Shown: piece after piece, positions 1 through 10,312 of the stretch
Position numbering within the stretch: the stretch's first letter is position 1
How the letters are laid out: each line of letters opens with the position of its first letter
From: Gnetum montanum
Lineage: Eukaryota; Streptophyta; Gnetopsida; Gnetales; Gnetaceae
Assembly (NCBI GenBank): GCA_015680685.1
Contig: MNCI01020297.1
Location: forward strand, 62,729 to 126,728
Length of the DNA stretch: 64,000 nucleotides
Reading direction: 5' to 3'
Notes under the pieces: generated by a model
The model's input: only the letters and a program-made list of their open reading frames with translations
Database searches by the model: none
Told to the model about the DNA's origin: nothing
Program-made: the position numbers and the translations under genes

Positions 1-2
1 CA

Positions 3-640
3 AGTGGAACTCCTTCACAACCTTATGAACAATACCAACAGTGGTACCAACCATAGTCATGGAGAATGCTACCACCAAGGTAGTAGTACCCTTATAGGAA
101 ACCAAATCCATACAGGTACTATGTTTAGTAACCCCTCTACCCTAGAAGTTCTACAAGTCATACATCATTCTAGCATCACTACTACCCTTAAGAGTACCAC
201 CGAACACATTCACCATCTACTCAAGGGAAAAACTCATATTTGTATCCATACCATCCTTTGCATCCCTCTGCACATACACCTCCACCTTCAACCAAGTTAC
301 CTCTTGCTCCATCCATGCAGGGTGGGATTCCTCCATAGCTGTAACAACGAAATGCTATGAGAGCTATAAACTCACAACCATTTTTTCAACCAAGTGATCT
401 AGAAAATCGATCAAGGAAAATACCTTTCTTCTGATCCAATGGTCCTGTTTAGCCCTCACAACTTACTCTGGCTGATCGCCCTGCATCCCTAGTATCCTCA
501 TCCTCTGCATCAAGTACCTTTGAGTGTTCTTCAAACCAAGTGCTACCTAGGATCCGCATTGTAATGCTAAATCATACTATTTTTGACTGGATCAAGGCTG
601 GAAATCTTCCTACAAAAGGATCTAATCTAGGAAGTCCACT
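3..640 (+). pseudogene. Element A gag C-terminal fragment (decayed)
   Basis: Frame 3 reads as a Gln/Tyr/Pro/Ser-rich tail of the kind found between the Gag core and the protease in Athila-like elements (for example SGTPSQPYEQYQQWYQP). It is broken by many stops, almost all explained by CAA or CAG becoming TAA or TAG. The longer open frame at 4-360 is a shadow, because the homologous stretch of element B (about 46800-47280) shows the same Gln/Tyr-rich composition only in the other frame. The N-terminal Gag core lies before the window. It runs straight into the protease. Confidence 0.55.
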
Positions 641-659
641 TATTTATCTATAGATTGTT

Positions 660-1066
660 GAACAAGAGCCATGCAAAGATCTTCTTGATTCTAGTTCCAG
701 AGTTAATCTCATATCTCATCACCACCTCTTAAGAAGAGAAAAAATCATCTAGAATTAGTAGATTAGTCAATTATTATCCCTTTGGGCTTAGTAGAGGACA
801 TTATGATAGTTTGTGGGTGGTCCTATCTTATTGATTTTCTAGTAATCAAGGTAAACAACTACAAAAATGACTTCCCCATCATCATGGGAAGAGCTTGGTT
901 AAGCATAGTTGACACAAGAATGGGTATAAGAGACTTATCTTTAGAAATATATAAGGAAAATGAGCTAGGAAAAATTGAGAAGAAGCATATTTCATGCATC
1001 ACATATAGCAATAATAGGTGCAAGTGTGTGAAAAAAAATTTGGTCAATCAAGAGTACATACATTAA
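660..1066 (+). pseudogene. Element A aspartic protease remnant
   Basis: Retropepsin-type protease that would have cut the Gag-Pol polyprotein. The active-site region reads LLDSSSRVNLIS at about 690-720, where the family has D-[ST]-G-S; the glycine is now serine, which should abolish activity. The distal part is open from 782 to 1066 and ends in the typical strand DFPIIMGRAWL. Element B carries the same domain at 47470-47760 with a similar DSS change. The D-S-S change fits GGT to AGT, the usual methylation-type decay seen across the window. Confidence 0.65.
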
Positions 1067-1284
1067 AGTATGCAATCAGTGTGCACAAGAGATCAATATT
1101 TAAAGGTGTCTATATGCAGCAGCCACAAAATAGGAGGGAACCTAGTGGCTAATAGCTGATTTAGATAGTAGCATAATATGCATGGAGCCAAATGAGAGCC
1201 TAACATGTGCATATGTTGAAGGCATGAACAAAATTAAATAAGTTCATTTTCAACTCTCTGATGAAGATGATAATACCTATTGGG

Positions 1285-2270
1285 GAGAGTTGGAAATCCC
1301 TGATCACTTCAAACAAGAGCCCTTAGAACTAAAAACTTTACCAGTAGGTATGGAGTATGCATTTTTAAAGAATGGTAAACTGGTCATAATTAATACCAAA
1401 ATTGTTCCTAAACAAAAAGAAAAGTTGTTGAAAGTGGTGAAAAAATGGTCAACAACCTTTGCTTGGTCATATCTAGAGCTAACATGAATTGATCCAAGGA
1501 TATGCCAGCATTGCATCTACACTGACCCATCCATGAAGCCTAGAAGGTAGTCATAGAGGTAGCTAAACCCCAAATTGAACCACATTGTCAAGAAATAAAT
1601 GAAGCAACTCCTCAAGGCTGGGGTTCATCTATCCAATCGTGGATAGTGAGCGGGTTAGCCCACTCATAATTGTACCTCAGAAGGATGGCAAATCGTGGGT
1701 TTGCATTGACTTGAAGCTGTTGAATATGACAACATTTAAAGATCACTTTTCTTTGCCATTTTTGGATCAAGTGTTAGACACCATATATGGGTATTGTTAT
1801 TATAGCATTTTGGATGGTTATAGTGGCTATAACAAAATCCAAATTGCACCTAAATATTAGGCTAAGACAACATTCACAAGTTCCTAGGGAACTTTTGCAT
1901 ACTGTAAGATGCCATTTGATTTGTGCAATGCCCCTAAAACCTTTCAATGCTTACTCCTTAGTATCTTTCAATAGTAGATTGATAGTGGTGTTGAAGCCTT
2001 CATGGATGACTTTTTCACCTATGGAGCTACCTTTGAGCAAGCCTTGGATCGACTTAACCAAGTATTCAAGAGGTGTATAGAGATTTTGTGCCACCAAATT
2101 TTGTGCCACCAACCAAGCCTTGGATCGACTTGCAAAAGAGCGATCTCATGGTCCAAGAAGGCATTGTGCCACCAAATTTTGTAGAAAGGGATTGAGGTAG
2201 ACCTAGAAAATATAAGATCATCCAAAGAATAATATGCCAACCAGAGAGTATTAAAGACATCTAGTCATTC
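1285..2270 (+). pseudogene. Element A reverse transcriptase (decayed)
   Basis: Ty3/gypsy RNA-dependent DNA polymerase. An N-terminal connector is open at 1290-1487. The fingers and palm follow at 1639-1860 with VCIDLKLLN (first catalytic Asp kept) and YYSILDGYSGYNKIQI. After a frameshift the catalytic box reads FMDDF at about 2000-2012, so both metal-binding aspartates survive. Stops and frame changes separate these blocks. Between about 2040 and 2180 there is a small local repeat: 'ccttggatcgact' occurs twice and 'ttttgtgccaccaa' occurs twice, with a near-copy at about 2164. This has added sequence just after the catalytic box. Confidence 0.75.
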
Positions 2271-2429
2271 CTTGGACACATTGTCTACTACCAATGATTT
2301 ATTGAGAATTTCTCTAAGATTGCAAAGCTGTTGGTAGAGATTACAAAGAAAGATGCACATTTCATCTGGACCAAGGAATGTGAACACACAATCTAACAAT
2401 TAAAGGAGAAACTCGTAGAAACAACAATC

Positions 2430-2840
2430 CTATGAGAACCAAATTGGTCCAAACCTTTCCATATCATGACAAATGCATCTCACTGTGCCTTGGGAGCTAT
2501 GCTCATGTAGATGGATGATAAGAAATGTCCATACTACATCGACTACACAAGTCAAAGCATTGTGGGAGCATAGTTAAATTACACTACCATGGAGAAAGAA
2601 TTAATTGTAGTGGTGTATGCTTTGAAAAAGTTTAAGCATTATGTGCTTGGTTACAAAGTATTTGTGCATACCAACCATAGTGCAATCTGCTTTCTCATGA
2701 ATAAGGTGGCTTGTGATCTTGCAAGAATTTGATCTCACTATGGTAGATCAAAAAGTGAGCAAGAATGTAATTGCTAACCACCTCTCTTGCTTAAGATGGG
2801 ATAATAAAGAGGAGGAGAGCCTGCTCTCTTATCAGTTTCT
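2430..2840 (+). pseudogene. Element A RNase H (decayed)
   Basis: RNase H domain attached to RT, which removes RNA from the RNA:DNA hybrid. Visible blocks are MTNASHCALGAML, TMEKELIVVVYALKKFKHYVLGYKVFVHTNHSA and a broken tail. In the family the first block carries a catalytic Asp (D-A-S) and the TDHSA block an Asp; here both read Asn, consistent with G-to-A changes. The Glu in MEKEL is kept. Element B has the same domain at about 49220-49640. The domain is inactive as read. Confidence 0.65.
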
Positions 2841-3039
2841 AGATGAACTCCTCTTTATAGGAGCAATAAGTGAATAAATACTTGCAAAAGCAACATGGTA
2901 TAATGGCATCCTCACTTATCTTCTCACTTAGAAGATGCCATAAGACTTGGATTTCAGAAAGAAACAACAATTCCTTCATCGGGTCAAATATTTCATGGAA
3001 ATCAATGGATACCTTTATAAGGTGTGTGCTAATGGCCTA

Positions 3040-4143
3040 ATTTGTTGTTGTGTCCCTAAAGAAGATCAACTGCATGTTCTCTAGGATGTTGATGAAGGGC
3101 CTTGTAGAGGCCACTATGCAGGGAGACACATGGCCATAAAAATCCTGATGGTAGGATACTATTGGCCTACAACCTTTAGGGATGCCCACTAGTTCATCAA
3201 GTCTTGTGAACATTGTCAATGTGACAATGGGATGACTACTCACATGGAAGGTCCTCAATAGTGGATTCAACCACTAGAACCTTTTGACATATGGGGTGTT
3301 GACTTCATGGGTCCCATCACACCCATGTCCAACAAAAAGGTGTATATTATAGTAGCAGTTGACTACTACACAAAATGGGTAGAAGTAGCAACCGTTACTG
3401 ATTGTACATCACCCACTACTATTAGATTTATACAACAACATATTGTGAATAGGTTTGGGGTGCTATGTTTACTAATTTCTGATAATGGAACACATTTCAT
3501 AGGTTCCACCTTTAGAAAATTAATGCAACGCTTGGGGGTAGAACTTAAATTAACAACACCTTATTACCCCCAAGCCAATGGTCAAGTAGAAGTAACCAAC
3601 CAGGAGATTACAAAAATACTAACATGAACCATTAGCAAATATAGGAAGGATTGGAGTACAAAATTTAACGATGCTCTTTGGGCTTATCGTTCAACTTAGA
3701 AACTTCCTATTGGCTATTCTCCCTACGAGTTAGTGTATGGAAAACTTCCAACACTTCTAATTCAATCTGAGATCCACACACTCTTGACAACTTGTGAACT
3801 AAATCTTGACCTAAGTCTAGCATGGAAAGAAAGATTAAACCTAAATGTGTTATATGAAAATTGATTAGTGGCCCTATCCTTAAATGAGGTGAACAAGGCA
3901 TTCAGCAAGCAACATCATGACCTAAGAATTAGGAAAGTAAAACTTCAACTAGGAGATAAGGTTCTCTACTAGAATCCCACACATGTACCCCAAAAGAAAA
4001 AATTCCAAACATTGTGGGAGGGACGTTATATAATTGATCAAACCTTTTCTTCTGGGGCCATGATAATCTACAAACCTAAATGCCCAAATAAAAAGTAGTT
4101 GATCAACATCCAACAAGTAAATCCTTTTCTAGAATCAAGATAG
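3040..4143 (+). pseudogene. Element A integrase (decayed; DD35E core open)
   Basis: Retroviral-type integrase. The HHCC zinc-binding region lies at about 3085-3230 (GHYAGRH, then CEHCQ), with a stop in it. The core is open from 3307 to 3627. The three catalytic acids are all present: Asp at 3301-3303 (VDFMGP), Asp at 3481-3483 (SDNGTHF) and Glu at 3589-3591 (NGQVEVTN), giving exactly 35 residues between the second and third. The C-terminal part is broken by stops but still shows LWEGRYIIDQTF and ends near 4143. This is the best preserved integrase core in the window. Confidence 0.8.
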
Positions 4144-6362
4144 GCCAATTTAAAAACCACCTTAATGGATGGACAACCACGTTCTATTTTTTGGATCTCC
4201 TCCTTCTAACTCAATCATGGGGGAGATGGCCATCCATGCTAACCATCAAATTGGCTTCTTAGTTTTTCTACTTTTTGTTTTTCACATTTTTGATTTTTAC
4301 AAATTATTTACTTTACAAATTCTTAACTTTTCAAATTTTTCTAATTTTACATCATCTTTAGTACTTTTGAATTTTCTTGACCATTTAACATTTTCTTATA
4401 TATTTTGCTTTGTTTGGTTTGATTTAAGTATGGTGTTTCCTCATTTTTTTTCTAATAAAGAGTGCTTTATTATCATAGGACACTATGCCATTGTTGTTGT
4501 TTACTAATGATGGTTTGTGCTTAATGTGTGATTGTTGATGTCTAGTTTCTATTTTTGAATTTTTATGTCTAATGACTTTGACATGGTTTATTTTTCGTGG
4601 AATAGGTAGTGAGTCCATGACATCCACCTGTCCAATGAATTCTATGGTTTTCCTTGTTCTGGGAATTTGAGATCCCTTTCAATTAAAGAAACTTTCAATC
4701 AATCAATGACCTTGGTAATTCTACAATTAGGAAGGATTCAAAGGTTTGTAAAGGGTGTGAATTCAAGGGGACTCAATACTATTTGTACTCTTCTACTTGC
4801 TTGAGTGCTTGCGTGTGTTTTATGAACTTCTTACCATTCCACAACAACCACTAATAGGAAGTCAAATAACATTGTTGCATGGTATGGTTCTCATTCCAAA
4901 AATAAAAAATAAAAAAACAATGGGAATTCAAAGCACACCCATTCAACACAAATAAGTCCTCACATGGTGTGGTTCCCATTAAAAAAAAACAATGGAAATT
5001 CAAAGCACACCCCTTAGACAAATAAACAGGCTACAAGCACTAGTTATGAGACTTGAATAGCATGCACCTATGCCTGAAGGTTCCCTCTAACTAAGGCCCT
5101 CTCTGTCACTTCTTACTTCTCTTTTCCTCTCTTTGTGGAATGGTGGTTGTTTTGTGGAAGCATTTGTGTATCTCAAGTGGGTGGATCGGTCTTGGAGTGG
5201 TGATGCAAAGTTACTAAAAGCGGCAAGTTTTGGTCTAGACTAAGGATGGAACTTGTCAAGTCATTTTAACCACAAATTCCACAAGGGGCTTCTTATGACC
5301 TTAATTTGGAACTCCATTCCACCTTCTCTATCATCCATCCGTTCTACCATAACTCACCTCATTGTTGAGTTCTATGTTATACTCTATGTCTTGGTCTAAT
5401 GTGTCGGGATTCTTGAGTAGATTCTTTTAGGTTGTTCCTTAACTTTTCATGACCTCTTCAGTTGAGATTATGCAAAGGAAAAAAGGGCATGAGCCTACTA
5501 TGGCAAGGATCCACTTGCATAGATTTTGGCTTGATTAGTTAAGGTTCCTTACCTTTGACATCGCTACAATCCTATCTTTTTCATTTTCCATTAAGTATTC
5601 CACTTAGTACTCCTTAGTCTTTCATTTCATTCATCCATTAAATTAATTTTTCTTCTTTTTCCAAAATTTATGAGGTTCAACACCCTCTTCTCATGTTTTC
5701 ATAATATTCTTAGTTTTTTAAGCTTTTAGTTTATACTAATTTCACTCAAAAACCCTTCATATTTTTCAAGTTTGACTAAGGTCAAAGTTTGACTATGGTG
5801 GTCAATGGTTACATCGTTGAGGCCCCATCAATGCATCCACCCTAGTCGATGAGGCCCAGTCAACTAGGCCTCATTGACGTAGTGCAAAAACCCTATATAT
5901 ACTGCCAGACACTTTGCAAGTTTTTGCCATTTGCTCATAACACAAAGGAAGTTTTTGAAATTTTTCAGAGCCCAAAACCTTCTAGAGCTCATGACTTCCC
6001 AACAATTTGTCCAAATCACTTTTTTTTATCCTATGCTTACTGGAGGTAAAATCTTTATTGTGGGGGTCACATACCTTAAGGTTTCCAATGTAAAAAGTCA
6101 ATGAAAAGTTTTGAAAATTTTCCTAACTCCCTCAAGAGTTAATAACCTTAACCATATATAAACATCAACTTTTTCACAAGTTAACACTTCCAACAACCTT
6201 CAGTATGATTTATTAATCAAAATACATAAATAAATGACAATCAAATTAATTAAAGCAATCATAATCACAACTTAGTGAAGTGTAACTATCCTTAAGAGAT
6301 AAGGTATCTTGATAGTTTTAAGGTTACACAATGATTGATCCATGGTCTTATTGTGATTACAA
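4144..6362 (+). other. Element A non-coding stretch between integrase and downstream ORF
   Basis: About 2.2 kb without a supportable gene. It starts with 'ctcctccttctaactcaat', continues T-rich, and contains landmarks shared in the same order with elements B (50961-52978), C (32170-34246) and F (minus, about 58440-59850). These landmarks are a 'cccatgc..gaaggt' stretch near 5070, a 'ggatccacttgcat' stretch near 5505 and an LTR-like promoter module near 5808-5905. Short open frames here are not conserved between copies. In Athila-type elements this interval would hold an intron or leader for the downstream ORF. Confidence 0.6.
5808..5905 (+). promoter_or_regulatory. Element A internal U3-like promoter module
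   Basis: The stretch repeats motifs such as 'cgatgaggccc' and 'ttgacgtagtg' and ends in a TATA-like box (TATATAT, 5894-5900). The same 11 bases 'ttgacgtagtg' precede the TATA box in this element's own 3' LTR (near 29179-29205). It stands about 460 bases ahead of the downstream ORF start at 6363. Elements B and C have an equivalent module at the same place. I infer a second promoter for the downstream ORF; function is unproven. Confidence 0.45.
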
Positions 6363-6479
6363 ATGGCACCCAAACAAAAATGTTTGTAGAAAGGAGAAAC
6401 CTTGCAACCATAGGAGAAACAACCTAGAGCTAGAAGGGGCCAACAAGAACAAGGCTAAGAACTACTTGAGGTAACCCAT
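6363..6479 (+). pseudogene. Element A downstream ORF, 5' piece (split by Tat1)
   Basis: The start ATG at 6363 begins MAPKQK, matching MAPKRE at the start of the same ORF in element C (34247). Several stops follow within 110 bases. The Tat1 element is inserted after 6479, and the ORF resumes at 26104. It occupies the position called env-like in Athila elements, but the resumed part carries a plant transposon-protein-like domain and I saw no convincing envelope features. Confidence 0.5.
6475..6479 (+). repeat. Left target-site duplication of Tat1 (cccat)
   Basis: Five bases before the 5' LTR read cccat; the five after the 3' LTR (26104-26108) read ccaat, a 4/5 match. The size is right for a Ty3/gypsy insertion and the mismatch fits the element's age. 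Confidence 0.6.
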
Positions 6480-8160
6480 TGAAACACCACTAATTTTGGC
6501 CTAGCACTTTGAAACAAGAACAACCCAGAGCCCTTATGGCTTTTGGAAGACAAAATTTAACTAAGGCATGGAACTCATGCTTAGCTTTCTCACGCTATCA
6601 AACTAGCTTGCCCTCAATGTGAGTAACTTTGATAGCTTCAAAATCAAGTCAAAGATGACCCAATTTGAAGGTTCAAGCCATCCTCAAGGGCCACTGATGT
6701 TAACTACAAGCTTCAGCATTCAGGGATTCAAATTTCAGCATCAAAAGGTGCAAACTTCCTCACTCACACTGTTACTCACGTTGGCAGTGTGAGTAACTTT
6801 CAAAGCCCAAAAATGAGTCGAAACGATCTGATTCCCAACATCCAAGTCATTCTCGGAGTTCATCATCAACAAAATTCAAGTTCCAGCCTCCATAATTCTA
6901 GATTTCAGTTCAAAATTTCAAGTTTTTGTAGCTCACACTATGGTCATGCTGCACTCACACTGGCAGCATGAGTCTAGCATGAGCTACCCAAAATGGTCCA
7001 AAACAGGGTACATCAAGCTCAATTTTTGATTTTCAGATCATTCCTAAGGTCAGCCACATAGTTAGACAACAGTTGCACTCAAGAAATAGGCTTCAAAATT
7101 AAAATTTGGTGGAAAATACATCATTTTGGCTCACTCACGCTGAAGTCACGCTGAGGTCACGCTGGTAGCATGAGTGCAGCGTGAGCACGCTAAGGACATG
7201 CTAAGGCGCAATCAACTCACGCTGGAAGTCCTGATCAAACAAAGATGCCTCAAACTACCACAAAATCACCCAGAACAACATCTTGTAGTGGTCAATTCAG
7301 AGATTAATAAGTTTCAAGTGAGCCGAAGTCAATTTCTCTTATTGTACATTATCATTTCACTATAAATTTTCATCATTTGTGAGCTTGTCAAGCTCTTACG
7401 CTCTGAATTATATGTGCTTCCATGAGCGTAAGCTTACTTGAGTAAGCTAATGCATGCTATAAGATACAATGCACCTGGTAAAAAACATAGCTTTCCCACA
7501 CACATCCAACAACTGTCCATTAGATAGGTGTTACACGATCCATTTTCCTCTCATCTCTCAGCTATTGATTCCATCCATAAATTCTATGCCTGAACCTAGC
7601 CAAACCGTATAAATACCCTGTCAATTCACATAAATGGGGTTGGAAATTTTGAAGGTTGACAGCTTAGGAAACTCAGACCAGCAATCGTTGGGCACTCGAG
7701 CACACTTGACTCATAGCATCCAAGCACTTCTGAAACACATCAATCACCTCGGGGCTTGGCGCTTGACTTGCCATCTACACGTGCAACTATGCTTTGACTA
7801 GTGCACATCTTTTCTAAGAAAATATAATATAGTTAATTTTGCCAGCCATTATATTTTTTGCTCTATTTTACGTTCAATTTACGTTTTGTTTACAATACCA
7901 ATTCTAAGTACACTTCTGTTTACATTTCGTGCACACTGTTTACGTTTCAAACATCAGTTACAATAACCCTAGCACAAGCCATAGTTTACGCTCGGGGAAG
8001 TCCTTTGTTGATTTGTGTGCAGATCATCCAAGGCATTCTACCTTCGTTTTCTTTTCTAGCTTGCCCTCGGGTAAAGGCAGGGTCAGCTGTGTCTGACCGA
8101 TGATCTTTCGGTGTTTGTTTTTTCCCTTCTAGCCTTACACTAACGAGTTAGATCAGTATA
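6480..8160 (+). repeat. Tat1 5' LTR
   Basis: Matches the 3' LTR at 24393-26103 base for base over most of its length, with scattered transitions. It starts TGAAACACC and ends near 'gatcagtata'. It contains a cluster of the element's signature motif CTCACGCTG in both orientations (7130-7215), a TATA box (TATAAAT, 7608-7614) and a pyrimidine-rich end. Open frames inside it are not genes. The LTR provides promoter and polyadenylation functions. Confidence 0.88.
7608..7614 (+). promoter_or_regulatory. TATA box of the Tat1 5' LTR
   Basis: TATAAAT in 'accgtataaataccc'; the 3' LTR keeps the same box at 25550-25556. The conserved position in both LTRs supports it as the core promoter of the element. 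Confidence 0.6.
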
Positions 8161-8166
8161 GTAAAT

Positions 8167-8185
8167 TGGTGCTAGAAGGAGGGCC
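8167..8185 (+). other. Tat1 primer binding site
   Basis: Seven bases after the LTR end the sequence reads TGGTGCTAGAAGGAGGGCC. TGG at its start is the complement of the universal tRNA 3' CCA, and this is where minus-strand DNA synthesis is primed. I did not identify the tRNA. Confidence 0.55.
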
Positions 8186-8807
8186 ACCTGTAAAAATTCT
8201 TACTTTAATCGAGACTACAAGCTTGTGAAACTCTACAACTCCACCATTGGAACCCAAAATGGCATACACACGCTAGTTAAATAAGCCGCTTTGTAGATAC
8301 TCTGCCTGAGTAATGTTCCACCACCACCGTCGACCGATCATAGCGAGCTTCTGTCACCACTTACCTAGCTTTTCCAGCTAGCTTACACATGCCAGCTTGA
8401 CTCACCCATCATGTCCCCAGATACCTCACGCTGTAGCAACTCACGCTGTAGTTGCTCACACTATTACCCAGTCATGCTGCAGTTAACTCATGTTGTTACC
8501 CAGTCACGCTGTAGTTAACTCACGCTGTAGTTGCTCATACTATTACCCAGTTACACTGCAGTTAACTCATGCTATAGTTTCTCACACTATTACCCAGTCA
8601 CGTTGTAGTTAACTCATGCTATAGTTAACTCACACTGCAGTTGCTCATGCTCAACTTGTCTAGCCCAGCTTACTTACACTCACTATGGAATCCTCCTAGA
8701 TTAACCTAGTGACACTGCCGATCTCTGACTTTGGGGTTGAAACCTTGAACCTTGTAACTGCTACAGAACCCATAACTGTTATTGAATAGATAAACCCCCA
8801 AGGTCCT
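8186..8807 (+). repeat. Tat1 5' leader with CTCACGCTG tandem repeats
   Basis: Non-coding leader between primer binding site and gag. From about 8410 to 8660 it contains roughly five diverged units of about 47 bases built from 'tcacgctgtagttaactcacgctgtagttgctcacactattacccag'-type phrases. The same CTCACGCTG core recurs in the LTRs and at 17700-18800. No gene is supported here. Confidence 0.6.
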
Positions 8808-9790
8808 ATGCGCCAGTCACTCAGGCTACAAGGCAAAGACCCTACTTATGCAACTCTTACACTCGAACAGTATAACTTAATCTTTATCAAAATCGAAGCC
8901 AACCTGACTGTTGATCGTGTAGAGAGGGAAGTGAAGCAAGACTATGAACTCATTTATAAAGGAGGTCGTGAGCTTATCCCCTTAGCATTTGATATAATTC
9001 CTCTTTCCAAACACCATTATAGACTTATATCCCAGCTTCTCATGGCAAGAAGTCAAGCCTTACAGCCACCTCCAATAGAGCCTCTGAGTGGAGATGAGGA
9101 AGATGACTTCGCAGCCCAATCTATACATGGGGATTCATACCATACTGTCAGTCCCCATGCCCATACAAATCCATTGTTCCACCCTTTCCTGGAAGAAACT
9201 GTGCTTCCTCCTTCATCCACAAACACTCAAGTACCAATTTCCTGACAAGAAGTACTTGCTTCCATTTCTATCTTCTCCATGCTCAACATTCAATTCAGAT
9301 ATGTCCACTTCCATCATACCTTCGCAAATACAGTCCCAACAACCTCCTCCCCAAACTAATGCAGGATCAACCCTTCGACCTCAAGTGATTGGGATGCCAT
9401 CGGTCATACCAGCTTCCACGTCCACCCATTACATACCTCAAGTGAAAATCCACGGGGCACCATTGATTACTTCAACCCAACATGTTCAAGGTGTCACTTT
9501 ACAACCTGTGGTTGGGCAGTGGGTTCCACCAGCTATATAGCAAAACCTGTCTACTCACTACAATGTATCATACCCCATAGTCCCAACCCCGAATGTTGTC
9601 CCTCTTTAATAAACGATAGTCCAACAATCTCTCTTTCCACAAACAATGCAATAATCAAATCACTATCAACCACCACCAACTCAACCCACTGGTCTTCCTA
9701 CTGCCCAAGAGTGGGTAGACATAAAAAAATGATGCACTCGTTAGTAGAAGAATTAAAGTGCCTCAAAACTGTAAACACTGAGGAAGTCAA
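8808..9790 (+). pseudogene. Tat1 gag N-terminal part
   Basis: Starts at the ATG at 8808 (MRQSLRLQGKDPTYATLTLEQ) and is open to 9245 in one frame. It continues as a Pro/Gln/Thr-rich stretch in the next frame to about 9720 (for example QPPPTQPTGLPTAQEWVD), then returns to the first frame at a run of seven A (9723-9729). Two single-base indels explain this. It precedes the Gag core that resumes after the gap at 10313. Gag would form the capsid-like particle. Confidence 0.6.
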
Positions 9791-9794
9791 GTGT

Positions 9795-10261
9795 TTGGAG
9801 ACCCTGCGTGCCCAGCTCACGGACGAGCTTCGGGACCGGATCAGGGAGGAGCTGCGGCAGGAGGAGACGGACCGGCAGGCCCAGGAGGCGGCCACCTGGG
9901 AGGAGCAGGAGCGTCTGCAGGAGGAGGAGCTGCAACGGTAGCACCAGCTCGGCCGGGCGCATCAGCACAGCGCTCGCCAGTGGCTTAGGGGGGGGCGCTG
10001 CCCGTATACCGTCCTTGGTATTAGTTGTGAGAGCTCTTGGGGGGAGCTCAGAAGGCACATCCGACGTACGTCTGCTAGACTCCACCCAGATGCGGGGGAT
10101 TCGTCGCCGGACCGGTGCAGGCGAGAGGTGCTTCTGCAGGGGTTCCAGCAGGCCGCGAACTTCGTCGACACGGAGGATCATCGAGCCACCCTGGACATGC
10201 TACATGAGTTGGAGTTGCCTCGGTGTGCCTGCCACCAGCTGCCGACCCACCCCTAGCTCTT
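9795..10261 (+). CDS. GC-rich in-frame insert in gag: coiled coil plus J-domain-like segment
   Basis: The composition changes abruptly at about 9795 to GC- and CpG-rich DNA. The reading frame is the same as gag on both sides. The first part is a Glu/Gln/Arg-rich likely coiled coil (ELRDRIREELRQEE...). After one TAG (9939-9941) the same frame reads YTVLGI, then ELRRHIRRTSARLHPDAG with an HPD tripeptide at 10083-10091, then FQQAANFVDTEDHRATLD. That order (YxVLGI, HPD, a helix with FQ.A, then D.RATLD) is the pattern of a DnaJ J-domain, which stimulates Hsp70. A TAG at 10254-10256 and a 51-N gap follow. It could be captured host DNA, foreign DNA or a misjoin. J-domain identity is my reading of the pattern. 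Confidence 0.45.
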
Positions 10262-10312
10262 NNNNNNNNNNNNNNNNNNNNNNNNNNNNNNNNNNNNNNN
10301 NNNNNNNNNNNN
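10262..10312. other. Assembly gap (51 N)
   Basis: Fifty-one undetermined bases directly after the GC-rich insert. The gag frame is the same on both sides, since 51 is a multiple of three, but the true gap length is unknown. Confidence 0.99.

Noticed and set aside
4-360. 118-codon open frame at the window start
   Set aside because: Shadow frame: the Gln/Tyr-rich gag tail is read in another frame, as the homologous region of element B shows.
8410-8660. CRISPR-like regular repeats
   Set aside because: Direct tandem repeats without unique spacers, in a plant retrotransposon leader.
9753-10181. 142-codon minus-strand open frame in the GC-rich island
   Set aside because: High GC lowers stop frequency on both strands; the plus frame is continuous with gag and carries the recognisable motifs.
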